Below are positions 1 to 7,322 of a stretch of 42,292 nt of DNA, piece after piece. The position numbers were made by a program, and so were the translations under genes. This DNA comes from a virus. Every line of letters begins with the position of its first letter. Within the stretch, counting starts at the first letter, position 1. Location: positions 1 to 42,292 of IMG/VR virus record IMGVR_UViG_3300010399_000018. The stretch is one strand, 5' to 3'. Below the pieces are notes generated by a model. The model searched no databases. It was given only the letters and a program-made list of their open reading frames with translations, and was not told the origin of the DNA.

Positions 1-123
1 CGAACCGAATGGACGCGATCGCGCCGTTGCCTATCGCGACGCGCTCGATATGGGAAGCGACGAGGACCTGATCGAAGACGTGCTCGACTCCGACGTTCTA
101 GTTCTAATGAAACCGCGGCCGGA
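1..123. repeat. direct terminal repeat, left copy
   Basis: Bases 1-123 are identical to the last 123 bases of the window (42170-42292). The gene at the end continues in frame into the gene at the start, so the sequence closes into a circle of 42169 bp. This is either the assembly overlap of a circular or concatemeric molecule or a real terminal redundancy. The lambda-type large terminase argues for cos packaging, so an assembly overlap is more likely. Confidence 0.95.
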
Positions 124-367
124 AGATCCGCTCGACGCGGAACTACACGTCGAACAATGCGAATTCTGTGCTCGACTAAACAATCTAATCAAACTCTGCG
201 AACACTGCCTCGAGGAAAGAGTGTGCTTGCGTGTACCAGTTCACGAACCGATCAATGTTCCACTCTCAGAGTTAAGCGCGGCCTTGATGCCACGCTATAA
301 ATATCTCGAGGTGTGTAGACCGTGCAGAAACAGCGCAAACAAAGGCGCGCTCACGTTGACAGAGTGA
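1..367 (+). CDS. zinc-finger-like hypothetical protein, 3' part (5' part at 42036-42292)
   Basis: This is the C-terminal portion of a protein whose GTG start is at 42036. Codons are read from base 2 here. Across the circle the complete product is about 166 residues. The N-terminal half is acidic. The C-terminal half carries three CxxC pairs (QCEFCA, LCEHCL, VCRPC), a typical metal-binding layout in which two to three knuckles could bind one or two zinc ions. It is the last gene of the rightward early operon and overlaps the upstream gene by 8 bp, implying translational coupling. A noncoding stretch with a hairpin follows. I do not recognise the family. A regulatory or DNA-binding role is only suggested by the cysteines. 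Confidence 0.8.
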   Translation, partial: EPNGRDRAVAYRDALDMGSDEDLIEDVLDSDVLVLMKPRPEDPLDAELHVEQCEFCARLNNLIKLCEHCLEERVCLRVPVHEPINVPLSELSAALMPRYKYLEVCRPCRNSANKGALTLTE

Positions 368-412
368 CCACGCGACAAAAAACGACGCGGGTCCTTCCCA
401 CGTTTACCCCGT

Positions 413-434
413 GCGGGTGCTTCGCGCCACCCGC
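413..434 (+). terminator. candidate hairpin/terminator after the early operon
   Basis: A perfect 7-bp GC-rich stem (GCGGGTG / CACCCGC) with an 8-base loop lies 46 bp after the stop at 367. It is followed about 10 bases later by an AT-rich tract (about 445-468). The T-tract does not directly abut the stem, so intrinsic termination is plausible but not textbook. The AT-rich tract contains a TAATAT hexamer that could be a -10 element for the gene at 509. No convincing -35 is visible. Confidence 0.4.
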
Positions 435-508
435 GACGGTTCGTTAGTTAATATTTTATTTTCAATTTCAGCAGCACCACCGCCACCCAGGAAAAGAAAG
501 GAAAGCAA

Positions 509-1141
509 ATGCACCTGATCAATCTCATCGAAACCGGCGACGAAAAGAATTGTCCTAAGCCCGGATGCGGAAAGCCGGAATACGTAACGCGCCGGAGTGC
601 CGGCCGCACCTTATCGATCTGCCCGAACGGCCATTCATGGGATCCGATCGAAGTGGTAGCGCAACGGCAGAAACACGAACGCGCCACAAAGGAAGAATCG
701 ATCTTTTCCAGTAACTACGATTTTTTGCGACAACAAACGATCATCAAGGAACCAGCTCGCCCGCGTAATGATGGCGTTTTCCGGTCGCCCTATCCGACGT
801 TTGTCGATCCGTTGAAGGAAGACGAAAGCCTCAAAAGCCAGTACCGGCGCCACCAGCGCGAGCTGCGCGAACTGGAGGGACTACCACCAGCAACGCCCAC
901 GATCAAGATGAGTCGCGAAACGCTCCGAGGAATGGAAGCCACCGGTTATTTTGGCCCGCGCCAAAGCCCATCCGAAAGACTCTTAGGAGTGCCGATCGTT
1001 TTAGACGAGACTATACCGCCAGGCCTTTTCGTTTGGAGTGTCGGAGTCGAATTCGAAAACCCCTTTGAACGATTTCTAAAGGCCATGACCAACGAAGTCG
1101 CCAAAGGTTTCGGCCTGAGTCCGCTTGCATTCAAAGAATGA
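509..1141 (+). CDS. hypothetical protein with N-terminal zinc-ribbon-like motif
   Basis: 210-residue protein with a strong ribosome-binding site (GAAAGGAAA just upstream of the ATG). Residues 15-42 hold C15, C20, C38 and H42, a zinc-ribbon-like arrangement. The remainder is charged, with a run rich in Arg, Glu and Leu around residues 110-130, and has no signal peptide or membrane segment. It is the first gene of the rightward block that leads into lysis. No family was recognised. It could be a late regulator or a small nucleic-acid-binding protein, which is inference from position and the cysteine/histidine pattern only. Confidence 0.8.
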   Translation: MHLINLIETGDEKNCPKPGCGKPEYVTRRSAGRTLSICPNGHSWDPIEVVAQRQKHERATKEESIFSSNYDFLRQQTIIKEPARPRNDGVFRSPYPTFVDPLKEDESLKSQYRRHQRELRELEGLPPATPTIKMSRETLRGMEATGYFGPRQSPSERLLGVPIVLDETIPPGLFVWSVGVEFENPFERFLKAMTNEVAKGFGLSPLAFKE

Positions 1142-1231
1142 AAAGCCGGAAAAGAACCGCAATTCGAAGTTTCCCACAGTCAAAGTAGACCCGCCGCCAG
1201 AGTAACAGCCCGCGCGCGTTTACCGGTTCGC

Positions 1232-1266
1232 TTTAGATCCAGGGGCGGCCCCGCCCCTGGTCTAAA
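1232..1266. promoter_or_regulatory. long GC-rich inverted repeat followed by an A-run
   Basis: Arms 1232-1248 and 1251-1266 pair over 16 bp with one bulged T and a 2-base centre. A run of eight A follows on the plus strand. A canonical intrinsic terminator would need T's downstream, so this is not one in either direction. The 1142-1419 interval otherwise shows no convincing gene. The element may be an RNA hairpin controlling the lysis/late block or a protein-binding site. Confidence 0.6.
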
Positions 1267-1419
1267 AAAAACCCCTACAGCTTTGCTAATCTGCATGAGC
1301 CTCGAGATTCCGTGCGGCTTGGCATAGGCAATTTGTACCCGCTTCCCTCTTCTTCCCAGGTCGCGGAACAAAAAAACTTTTTCAACTGCTCAAACGGACA
1401 GAACAATCGACTTCCCCCA

Positions 1420-1812
1420 ATGTTGATCGAGAGCGAGATCCTTTGCCGGCCTGGTCGTAGTAGAAAGGAAATCTATTACAACCGACGACAACGCCGCGCC
1501 GGCGACGTGATCAAAAACGTTACGCGCCTCGCCGCCGAGTATCCGGAGTTTCGGCGCATCCTGGACGCCGCCGTCGAACACCTAACCGAACAAACGGAGC
1601 GAACCCCGGAGTCGGACCGCGCGCTCGTCATGGCCGCGATCGATCTAGGCGCCTGGACGTTCGAAGAGATCATCGACGAAGTTCACTTCGCACGATCCGA
1701 AGTGCAAAGCATTCTCGACGACTTGCTCGAGCGGAACTTAATCACGGCCACGCAACAAAGAGAGAGCGACATACTCGGCGGCCGGCCTAAGATTCTCTAC
1801 CAGCCAAAATAA
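1420..1812 (+). CDS. winged-helix-like DNA-binding protein
   Basis: 130-residue product from the ATG at 1420. An in-frame ATG at 1312 exists, but it would translate the poorly conserved-looking leader. The C-terminal half (roughly residues 60-128) predicts a helix-turn-helix followed by a wing: two helices with FEEIIDEVHFARSEVQSIL and LLERNLITATQQ, then a basic GGRPKILYQ end, which looks like a wHTH recognition unit. The N-terminus is Arg/Tyr-rich. It lies alone between two noncoding stretches upstream of the holin candidate, so a role in controlling lysis or late genes is plausible. The family is not identified. Confidence 0.65.
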   Translation: MLIESEILCRPGRSRKEIYYNRRQRRAGDVIKNVTRLAAEYPEFRRILDAAVEHLTEQTERTPESDRALVMAAIDLGAWTFEEIIDEVHFARSEVQSILDDLLERNLITATQQRESDILGGRPKILYQPK

Positions 1813-1933
1813 ACCCCACCGTTCCCGCCTATTGTTTTATTCAGGCCGCGCGCCGTCGAAAACTCTTTCCGGTCAAATCCCCCTTACGACCACGCGAAAG
1901 AAGTAACGACGGCCGCGGCGAACACTCACGAAA

Positions 1934-2122
1934 ATGTTTCGACGCATCTTGCAAATCTGCGCGGCAACCTCAGCAGGCGCGATCGCTGCGCTTGGATTAC
2001 TTCGCAGTTTGACACTCGGCGGAGCCGTACCAATGGCGCGCCCGACTGCCCTCGCTCTACTTCTCTTGTCAATGGCAACGATGCTCGGGGCATTTAACGG
2101 AATCAGGAGACGACTTCTGTGA
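1934..2122 (+). CDS. small membrane protein, holin candidate
   Basis: 62-residue hydrophobic protein with two predicted membrane segments (about residues 7-26 and 37-56), a short polar turn containing Pro-Met-Ala-Arg, and a basic C-terminus (RRRLL). Size and topology fit class II holins. Its stop codon overlaps the GTG start of the next gene (GTGA). That gene encodes an XhlA-like protein, and the endolysin follows directly, so the context is a classic lysis cassette. Holin function is inferred from topology and position. No family motif is decisive. Confidence 0.7.
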   Translation: MFRRILQICAATSAGAIAALGLLRSLTLGGAVPMARPTALALLLLSMATMLGAFNGIRRRLL

Positions 2123-2313
2123 GCCCCATCCTCGCAACCGATCTAACGGTCCAACTTCAAGTAGTCATAACGATCTTTGGCGCCGGCATCGCGGCCTATG
2201 TTGGCGTGAAAGTGGCAATCGCTCAGATCCAAACCAGGCAAGACAACATGACCGAGGACATAAAGGACGTCTGCCGGCGACTAGACCGACTTGAGGAAAA
2301 ACACTTTCGGTAA
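2119..2313 (+). CDS. XhlA/hemolysin-like lysis-accessory membrane protein
   Basis: 64 residues from a GTG start that overlaps the preceding stop. There is one membrane segment (about residues 12-32), then an amphipathic coiled-coil tail with a KDVCRRLDRLEEK heptad-like pattern. This architecture (TM then short coiled coil, sitting beside a holin) resembles XhlA-type phage lysis proteins, although XhlA normally has the helix first and the TM last. It could equally be an antiholin or a second holin. The call rests on context and topology. Confidence 0.6.
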   Translation: MSPILATDLTVQLQVVITIFGAGIAAYVGVKVAIAQIQTRQDNMTEDIKDVCRRLDRLEEKHFR

Positions 2314-2330
2314 TCGGAGAACCCCTTTCG

Positions 2331-3398
2331 ATGTTTACAAAACGAGCCCTACGAACTGCGCGGTTGATCGTTCACATCTTCGAGACAAGCAAGCCCGAAG
2401 GATCCCCGAGCACGATCGCGATCCTCGACGACGGCGCCGGCATAAGCTACGGCATAAACCAGGCCACGCACCGGAGCGGATCTCTCTTTCAAGTAGTCGA
2501 CGCCTATGTGACAGACCATCCGGACGCGCTCAACGCTGAAACACTCCGGTCCTACTTGCCACAGCTCGAGGATAAGTCACCAGGTAGCGTCGCTCGATTG
2601 AGCAAAGACGAGAAATTGAAGAACGCGCTCAAACAAGCCGGAGCCACGCCAGAAATGCGGAGCGTGCAGGAAGATGTTTTTAACCGGCTTTACATGCAGC
2701 CCGCGATCAAAGCCGCGACCGGATCAAATTTCACGCTGCCGCTATCTCTCGCCGTCATTTACGACAGCATGAATCACGGAAGTTTTGCCAAGATCCGCGA
2801 CCGCGTAAAAGTAGGCCGCGCCGCTTCCGATACCGACGTCGACTTCGAGAAAAAGTGGATTCTCTCTTACGTGACCGAGCGCGATCGTTGGCTCAACTCT
2901 GTTTCGCGCTTGAAAAAGACCGCCTACCGAACCGAATTCTTTCTCGCACAAATCCGCCGCGGTAACTGGCAACTCGATCCACCGATGAACGTTCACGGAT
3001 TCAACCTTACCGCGAATTCCATCGACGTCGACGAGCCCGAATCCGCGCCGACGCCCGTAGTGCAGACGTCCGCACCAGCTCCGCCGCCGGTCGAAACGGT
3101 CAACCCGACGCCGGCACCGGTTGAACTGAAACCCCAGGGCGCGTCGCTTACCACCAAGATCGCCGCCGCGGCCGCGCCGGCCATGACCGCCGCAACTGCG
3201 CTCGGAATCAAGGTCGGCAACGTCGAACTAACGCAAGCAACCGTGATCGGCATTTGCGCCGTGGTCCTGATTTCGATCGTTGTCGGCGCCTACCTCTACA
3301 ACGAGGGCCAGAAGCGCGCACAGGAGCGCCTCAAACTCTCGATGGAAAACCTAGCCAACAAGGACCGCCATAACGTGGTCGCGGGAGGCCTATCGTGA
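2331..3398 (+). CDS. endolysin: GH46/chitosanase-like muramidase with C-terminal membrane anchor
   Basis: 355 residues. The catalytic domain is at residues 1-230. E18 (HIFETS) and D33/D34 in the DDGAGISYG box are placed like the Glu/Asp pair of GH46 enzymes. Downstream are a PLSLAVIYDSMNHGS helix and a RTEFFLAQIRRGNW block typical of the fold. A Pro/Ala/Thr-rich linker (about 236-275) follows, then one membrane segment near residues 303-325 and a charged cytoplasmic-like tail. It likely cleaves peptidoglycan during lysis. The C-terminal anchor is unusual for an endolysin and suggests membrane tethering. The linker contains a copy of the dispersed 18-bp palindrome. The GTG of the next gene overlaps the stop. 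Confidence 0.75.
   Translation: MFTKRALRTARLIVHIFETSKPEGSPSTIAILDDGAGISYGINQATHRSGSLFQVVDAYVTDHPDALNAETLRSYLPQLEDKSPGSVARLSKDEKLKNALKQAGATPEMRSVQEDVFNRLYMQPAIKAATGSNFTLPLSLAVIYDSMNHGSFAKIRDRVKVGRAASDTDVDFEKKWILSYVTERDRWLNSVSRLKKTAYRTEFFLAQIRRGNWQLDPPMNVHGFNLTANSIDVDEPESAPTPVVQTSAPAPPPVETVNPTPAPVELKPQGASLTTKIAAAAAPAMTAATALGIKVGNVELTQATVIGICAVVLISIVVGAYLYNEGQKRAQERLKLSMENLANKDRHNVVAGGLS
3059..3076. repeat. dispersed palindrome copy 1 (RGTGCRRACGTYYGCACY)
   Basis: AGTGCAGACGTCCGCACC, inside the linker of the endolysin gene, read there as Val-Gln-Thr-Ser-Ala-Pro. It matches the purine/pyrimidine-symmetric 18-bp consensus shared by five sites in this genome. Confidence 0.9.
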
Positions 3399-3886
3399 TC
3401 TCGACACTCTTAAAACTACTCAACAGGATTCCGCAGCCGTACCGGCTGATCGTGTTCTTTGCCGTCGTTGTGACTTTCGGAGGGCTGATCTTTTTGGGAT
3501 TCGATCAAGTCTCATCGTGTCGTTACAACAACGGGCGAGCACAGTACGAAAAGGAAAAACAGGAATGGACCAAGCAGCGCGAGGCATGGGCCACGGAGCG
3601 AGCCGGTCTAATCGCAACCGCCGAGGGTAAGGAAAAGCGCATCGCCGAACTGGAACCCAAAGCAATCGCCTTCGATACGTTGGCCGAACAAAACAAACGC
3701 ATCGACGCAGGCCTAGCGAAACAGGTCGAGGAGGTTTCGAAGAATGCTGCAATTCAAGAAGCTAACGCAGAGCTGCCTACTGAGTGTCGCGTTCGTGTTG
3801 AGCGCGTGTGTGCTTTGCTCCGCGCAAACCACTACAACGCCGACTGCGCCCGCATCACAGCAGAATCATGCGGCGCCGCAAGATAG
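3395..3886 (+). CDS. inner-membrane spanin (Rz-like)
   Basis: 163 residues from a GTG overlapping the endolysin stop. One N-terminal membrane anchor (about residues 17-37) is followed by a long Glu/Lys/Gln-rich coiled coil (about 45-125). The C-terminal periplasmic tail has four cysteines (ECRVRVERVC, NADCARI, ESCG). This is the Rz/i-spanin layout: anchored in the inner membrane, spanning the periplasm, and fusing with an outer-membrane lipoprotein at the last step of lysis. The o-spanin gene begins inside it in another frame (3744), the hallmark nested Rz/Rz1 arrangement. Confidence 0.82.
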   Translation: MISTLLKLLNRIPQPYRLIVFFAVVVTFGGLIFLGFDQVSSCRYNNGRAQYEKEKQEWTKQREAWATERAGLIATAEGKEKRIAELEPKAIAFDTLAEQNKRIDAGLAKQVEEVSKNAAIQEANAELPTECRVRVERVCALLRANHYNADCARITAESCGAAR

Positions 3887-4259
3887 CGACACACTCAAAG
3901 CCCTGGAAATAACAAACATCCGCCTCGCGGCCGCGAATGAAACCATCCGCCTGTTAAATGATCGTCTCTCAGCGAAAGACGAAATCATTAAGGCAAAGGA
4001 AGGAACGATCGCGGTCAGAGACGAACAACTCGCGCTCGCGAAATCCGCCAACCAGGATCGATCTACCGTCAACGCCGGCGACGCCCGAATGATGGAAGCC
4101 GATCGGAAAATCCTCGCGGCCTGTGAGGCGCAACTGTCAAAAGCAGACGCGCGCATCTGGTCGCTCGAGCATCCCGGCTTGCTTCGCCAGATTTTCAACA
4201 CCGACACCCTCGCGAAAGTCGGCGCCGGCTTCTTACTCAACAGCGTAATCAATAAGTAA
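3744..4259 (+). CDS. outer-membrane spanin lipoprotein (Rz1-like)
   Basis: 171 residues. The start is fixed by the strong GAGGAGG site at 3728-3734. The signal peptide is basic then hydrophobic and ends in the lipobox LSAC with C22 as the lipidated cysteine, so the mature protein should sit in the outer membrane. A Thr/Pro/Gln-rich stretch follows, then a long coiled coil (about 50-130) and a short hydrophobic C-terminus. The first 143 bp overlap the i-spanin gene out of frame. The product is much longer than typical Rz1 proteins (about 60 residues) and has its own coiled coil, so the spanin complex may be built differently. Confidence 0.8.
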   Translation: MLQFKKLTQSCLLSVAFVLSACVLCSAQTTTTPTAPASQQNHAAPQDSDTLKALEITNIRLAAANETIRLLNDRLSAKDEIIKAKEGTIAVRDEQLALAKSANQDRSTVNAGDARMMEADRKILAACEAQLSKADARIWSLEHPGLLRQIFNTDTLAKVGAGFLLNSVINK

Positions 4260-4279
4260 CCCCGCCAAAGGATCCCGCC

Positions 4280-4783
4280 TTGAAAGACCAACCCGCGCCG
4301 GACACGGCCGCACTCACCGAAAAACTAAAGACGTGGCAAAGCCTCGCGCTACGGCAACAGAAGATCGAAGCCGAGCGAGCGGTCCAACTGGAAACGCTGC
4401 TCGACACTTATGAACGGAAAGCCCAACCGATCAACGAGGACGCGGACCGGAAACTCGATCCAATACTCGAGCAAATGCAAACGCTCGAAAAGGAGATCGA
4501 GACGGCCATGCTCGCCGGCATTAAAGCCGATGGTTCAGTGCCGATCGCGCAGCTCGAGACGCCGAAAGCGATCGCCCAGGTTCACACGTCCGGAAAACGC
4601 GAAATTGACGCGGCAGCATTTTTCCGCGCGACGTCGCCGCGCCTCCGGATCACGGCCGGCTTTTACGAATGCCTCACTGTGCAGATCGGCAAAGCCGAGA
4701 AGTTTCTCGAAGCGCGAACTATGGCCCGCCTCGCGATTAAGAAACTCACGCACACCGTAGGGATCAAGTTAAAGGAAACGTGA
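4280..4783 (+). CDS. Gam-like host-nuclease-inhibitor candidate
   Basis: 167 residues from a TTG start with a good AAAGGAT site upstream. The N-terminal two thirds is a long helical coiled coil with a KAQPINEDADRKLDPI segment that recalls the mid-helix of Mu Gam family proteins. A shorter beta-containing part with a TSGKREIDAAAFF motif follows, where Gam proteins have their beta sheet. Gam binds DNA ends and blocks host exonucleases. The family assignment is by overall architecture and is uncertain. A coiled-coil structural or lysis accessory protein is an alternative. The stop overlaps the next GTG start. Confidence 0.45.
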   Translation: MKDQPAPDTAALTEKLKTWQSLALRQQKIEAERAVQLETLLDTYERKAQPINEDADRKLDPILEQMQTLEKEIETAMLAGIKADGSVPIAQLETPKAIAQVHTSGKREIDAAAFFRATSPRLRITAGFYECLTVQIGKAEKFLEARTMARLAIKKLTHTVGIKLKET

Positions 4784-5355
4784 TCAATACCAAGAGCGAA
4801 GGGCCATTCGCCGCGCTACTCGCGCTCGAAAAACAGATTCGCTTTGCCGCCGTTGCCGCCGCGACCGCCGTCGTCAAAGAAGCGCAGAAAGTAGTAATCG
4901 GCAGAATCCAGGAAACGTTTGTAACGCGAAATGAATGGTTCGCGCCGACGAACTACTACGGGATCCACTTCAAAGCCGCCACGCCAGAAGATCCGACCGC
5001 ACATTTAGAGACCCATGCCTATTGGCTTGTGCCACACGAACTCGGCGAGACGAAAGAACCACACGGCCAGTTCTTAGCGATCCCGACGAAAGAAGTTCAG
5101 CCGAACATTCAAAACATGATTCCGCCGCACCTACGGCCGCGGAATCTCGAAAACGCTTTCATCCTAAACACGAAACGCGGCCCGAAAATCTTTCAAAGGA
5201 TCAACGGTCAACTCCGCCTCGTTTACAACCTCGCTCGCCAGGTAAAGATCCGCAAACAGTCGACCGTGATCGAACCAACGATCGAAGTCGCACAAACCCG
5301 CTTCGCTTCACACTTCGCAAAAACACTCAAGGAGGCATTCAAGAGCGCCAAATGA
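4780..5355 (+). CDS. HK97-gp10/tail-completion-like neck protein candidate
   Basis: 191 residues from a GTG overlapping the previous stop. An N-terminal helix with alternating Ala/Val/Lys is followed by a central beta-rich part with an ETHAYWLVPHELGETK motif and later a QFLAIPTKEV strand. This pattern (helix, then 'hE.Gg.K.p' and 'lAiP') recalls HK97 gp10-like and gpZ-like neck or tail-completion proteins, which link the head connector to the tail. Its location between lysis and terminase genes, rather than after the capsid gene, is unusual. Confidence in the family is moderate. Its status as a real gene is high because of the overlapping junctions on both sides. Confidence 0.6.
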   Translation: MINTKSEGPFAALLALEKQIRFAAVAAATAVVKEAQKVVIGRIQETFVTRNEWFAPTNYYGIHFKAATPEDPTAHLETHAYWLVPHELGETKEPHGQFLAIPTKEVQPNIQNMIPPHLRPRNLENAFILNTKRGPKIFQRINGQLRLVYNLARQVKIRKQSTVIEPTIEVAQTRFASHFAKTLKEAFKSAK

Positions 5356-5651
5356 TTAACCCATTCAAATTAGCCGACCGCGCGATCAAAAACGCCGTGA
5401 CCACCATCCGCCGCGAAAAGATGCGAAGGAATCTTTTCGCCTTCCAGGGAGACGAAGAACCGAACCGCCGCGGCCGACGTCACTACGCCGCCGAACAGCG
5501 CCGCGCCGATCGCCGCTCCATGCGGTCGCTCAGGCGCCAGGAAGCCGAGGAACTGTTCAAACGAACGTGTACTCGACCTCGCCATCGAAACGGCCCCTGC
5601 AACGGTCTGCCGCGCGAAGACTGCCCACAGTTAAGCCATGCCGGACTTTGA
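5352..5651 (+). CDS. arginine-rich hypothetical protein
   Basis: 99 residues. The ATG overlaps the upstream stop as ATGA, which decides the start. A much longer upstream extension of this frame would read antisense-like Arg/Pro-rich sequence through the neighbouring gene and is rejected. The product is extremely basic (RR and RRR runs in the middle) with three cysteines near the C-terminus. It overlaps the next gene by 14 bp. No family was recognised. A nucleic-acid-binding role would fit the charge but is conjecture. Confidence 0.65.
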   Translation: MINPFKLADRAIKNAVTTIRREKMRRNLFAFQGDEEPNRRGRRHYAAEQRRADRRSMRSLRRQEAEELFKRTCTRPRHRNGPCNGLPREDCPQLSHAGL

Positions 5652-6312
5652 TTATCTCGAGGTAACAGTCGAACCCGAACAAACCGGATCGCTCGCCTGG
5701 TTAAACGAAACCATCACGCTCGAAACTCCGGAGACTCTAGATCACCCACGCCAACATCGACGCCGCGGCCGGCGCCGGAGTCTGCGCGCGATCCGACAGG
5801 AGGCACTAGAGGAATTCTTTACCGAACTCCCGGAGCCAGGCGAATCGATCCATTTCATCAGTAACGGACGTTTCGACTATTGGAATTTTGTACCGGCGAC
5901 GCTGCGTCTAATGAACGAGAAACACGGAAATATTCCGGCCGTGTTCTACGGTTCGACGTGGACCATGAACCGGTCGAACGTGCTTCAGCTCCTAAACCTC
6001 TACGACCAAAAGAAACTAGCGGCCGTGACGATGTTCTCCGGGCTTTACTTCAAACGACGCGAGCCGGCCGTCTACACAGCCCTCGCCGAGGGATTCATTG
6101 ATCGCGGTCAAAGGTTTCTATGTTTTGAGAACCACACGAAAATAATGCTGATCGCCGCCGGCGACTACTACATCACGATCGAAGGATCCGCAAACTTCAC
6201 CTATAACCCGCGCCTCGAACAAAACTGTGTAACGAACGACGCTGGTCTATTCGAATTCCATCGCGGTTGGATGGAAGAGTTACTCGCCAAATGCAAAACG
6301 ACTCCGAACTGA
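5638..6312 (+). CDS. phospholipase-D-like (HKD-type) domain protein
   Basis: 224 residues. After a variable, Arg-rich N-terminus, residues about 75-224 resemble half of a PLD/nuclease fold. The key segment near residue 170 is HTKIMLI followed 15 residues later by IEGSANFTYNPR, i.e. the HxK and GSxN elements of the HKD motif. The usual Asp eight residues after the His is not in the expected place. One HKD half per chain implies dimerisation, as in bacterial Nuc-type nucleases. Similar proteins are found beside terminase genes in other phages. It may process DNA or act as a phage-borne nuclease. Confidence 0.7.
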   Translation: MPDFDYLEVTVEPEQTGSLAWLNETITLETPETLDHPRQHRRRGRRRSLRAIRQEALEEFFTELPEPGESIHFISNGRFDYWNFVPATLRLMNEKHGNIPAVFYGSTWTMNRSNVLQLLNLYDQKKLAAVTMFSGLYFKRREPAVYTALAEGFIDRGQRFLCFENHTKIMLIAAGDYYITIEGSANFTYNPRLEQNCVTNDAGLFEFHRGWMEELLAKCKTTPN

Positions 6313-6701
6313 TCCCCTCACTCGACGATCGCGTCGCCCACGTTTACCGGTTTCTCATTCGTGGATTGAATCGCGAGACGATCGCGGCCTATGCGAAAGA
6401 GTTTACGTGGAACGCCTCACTAGCCGAGATCGACAGTTACATCGAAACGGCCACCGGTTTACTCGCAGCGCGCGCGGCCGATCTCGACATTGAAGCCGAA
6501 CTCGGAAAAGCAATCGAACGCTATAACGATCTTTACATGCGATGCGACAAAGTACAGGACTACAAAACCGCTGTGAGCATTCAGAAGGAGATCGGAAAGT
6601 TACTTAAACTCCAAGTCGAAGCCGAAGCCATCCGCCGCGGCCGTGCAGCGCCCCAAACGAAGACCGAAGAAAAACCCCGCCTAAAGATCGTAAAACAATA
6701 A
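6291..6701 (+). CDS. small terminase-like / terminase-adjacent helical protein
   Basis: 136 residues from the ATG at 6291, which overlaps the previous stop. An in-frame ATG at 6267 would give eight further residues. An N-terminal HTH-like helix pair (FLIRGLNRETIAAYAKEFTW) is followed by a long helix and a C-terminal segment (KTAVSIQKEIGKLLKLQ) typical of small terminase subunits and related proteins encoded next to TerL, with a basic tail. These proteins recognise viral DNA and assemble in rings. The next gene is also a small-terminase candidate (Nu1-like), so only one of the two may be the true TerS. Confidence 0.55.
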   Translation: MQNDSELIPSLDDRVAHVYRFLIRGLNRETIAAYAKEFTWNASLAEIDSYIETATGLLAARAADLDIEAELGKAIERYNDLYMRCDKVQDYKTAVSIQKEIGKLLKLQVEAEAIRRGRAAPQTKTEEKPRLKIVKQ

Positions 6702-6728
6702 CGAGCGCCCTCCGCCCCCGCTCATGTT

Positions 6729-7322
6729 ATGCAAACCTCATTTAGCATTCGCGAACTCTCACGCTTAACTGGCATCGATCGAAAGAAAATTTCGGAGCTG
6801 CTCGCCGGCATAGGTGAAGAACCAACGCTCGAGGAAATTGTCGCGGCCTTTGTTGGAGTGAAAGCGCCCGAGCGCGATCCCGGTCTCTACTCAATCTCCG
6901 CACTCGCAAAACTCACCACACTAGATCGCTCGACTGTTACCGCGCGCCTGGACGGGATCGCGTCGCATCCTGGACCAAAGGGAGCGAAGCGTTACGCGCT
7001 CGCCGATGCTCTGCCGGCATTGATCGCCGGCCGTGACCTATCACTCGACGAGGCGAAACTCAAACGCGAGCGAATCCGAGCCTCACGCGAAGAGTTTAAC
7101 TTCAATCGCGAGCTAAAGACGTTTGTTCCGGTCGCCGACGTCAGAAACGAACTTCACGAAATTTTCAAAGCCCTACACAACCGCCTGATCGTGCAATTCT
7201 GGAGAGACTTCGCCGATCGACTTCACAACGCCAAGACGCCCGGCGAGCTCGCCGAACTAGGCCAAACCACACAGGCCAAAAACTTCGATGTCCTCCGAAC
7301 AAATTACAAATCTCTTCTCTGA
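6729..7322 (+). CDS. small terminase subunit, Nu1-like
   Basis: 197 residues with two MerR/excisionase-like winged HTH units in tandem: FSIRELSRLTGIDRKKISELL at the N-terminus and YSISALAKLTTLDRSTVTARL near residue 60. The helical segment from LSLDEAKLKRERIRASREEFNF matches the linker helix region of Nu1/DUF1441-type DNA-packaging proteins. It should bind the packaging site (cos) and present DNA to TerL. It overlaps the TerL start by 35 bp in another frame, a normal small/large terminase arrangement. The duplicated wHTH is noteworthy because Nu1 has one per subunit. Confidence 0.7.
   Translation: MQTSFSIRELSRLTGIDRKKISELLAGIGEEPTLEEIVAAFVGVKAPERDPGLYSISALAKLTTLDRSTVTARLDGIASHPGPKGAKRYALADALPALIAGRDLSLDEAKLKRERIRASREEFNFNRELKTFVPVADVRNELHEIFKALHNRLIVQFWRDFADRLHNAKTPGELAELGQTTQAKNFDVLRTNYKSLL

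Noticed and set aside
1232-1275. Intrinsic terminator
   Set aside because: The stem is followed by A, not T, on the plus strand. On the minus strand the T's precede the stem.
4935-5351. N-terminal extension of the Arg-rich gene at 5352
   Set aside because: It lies fully within the neighbouring gene in another frame. The ATGA overlap at 5352 marks the start.
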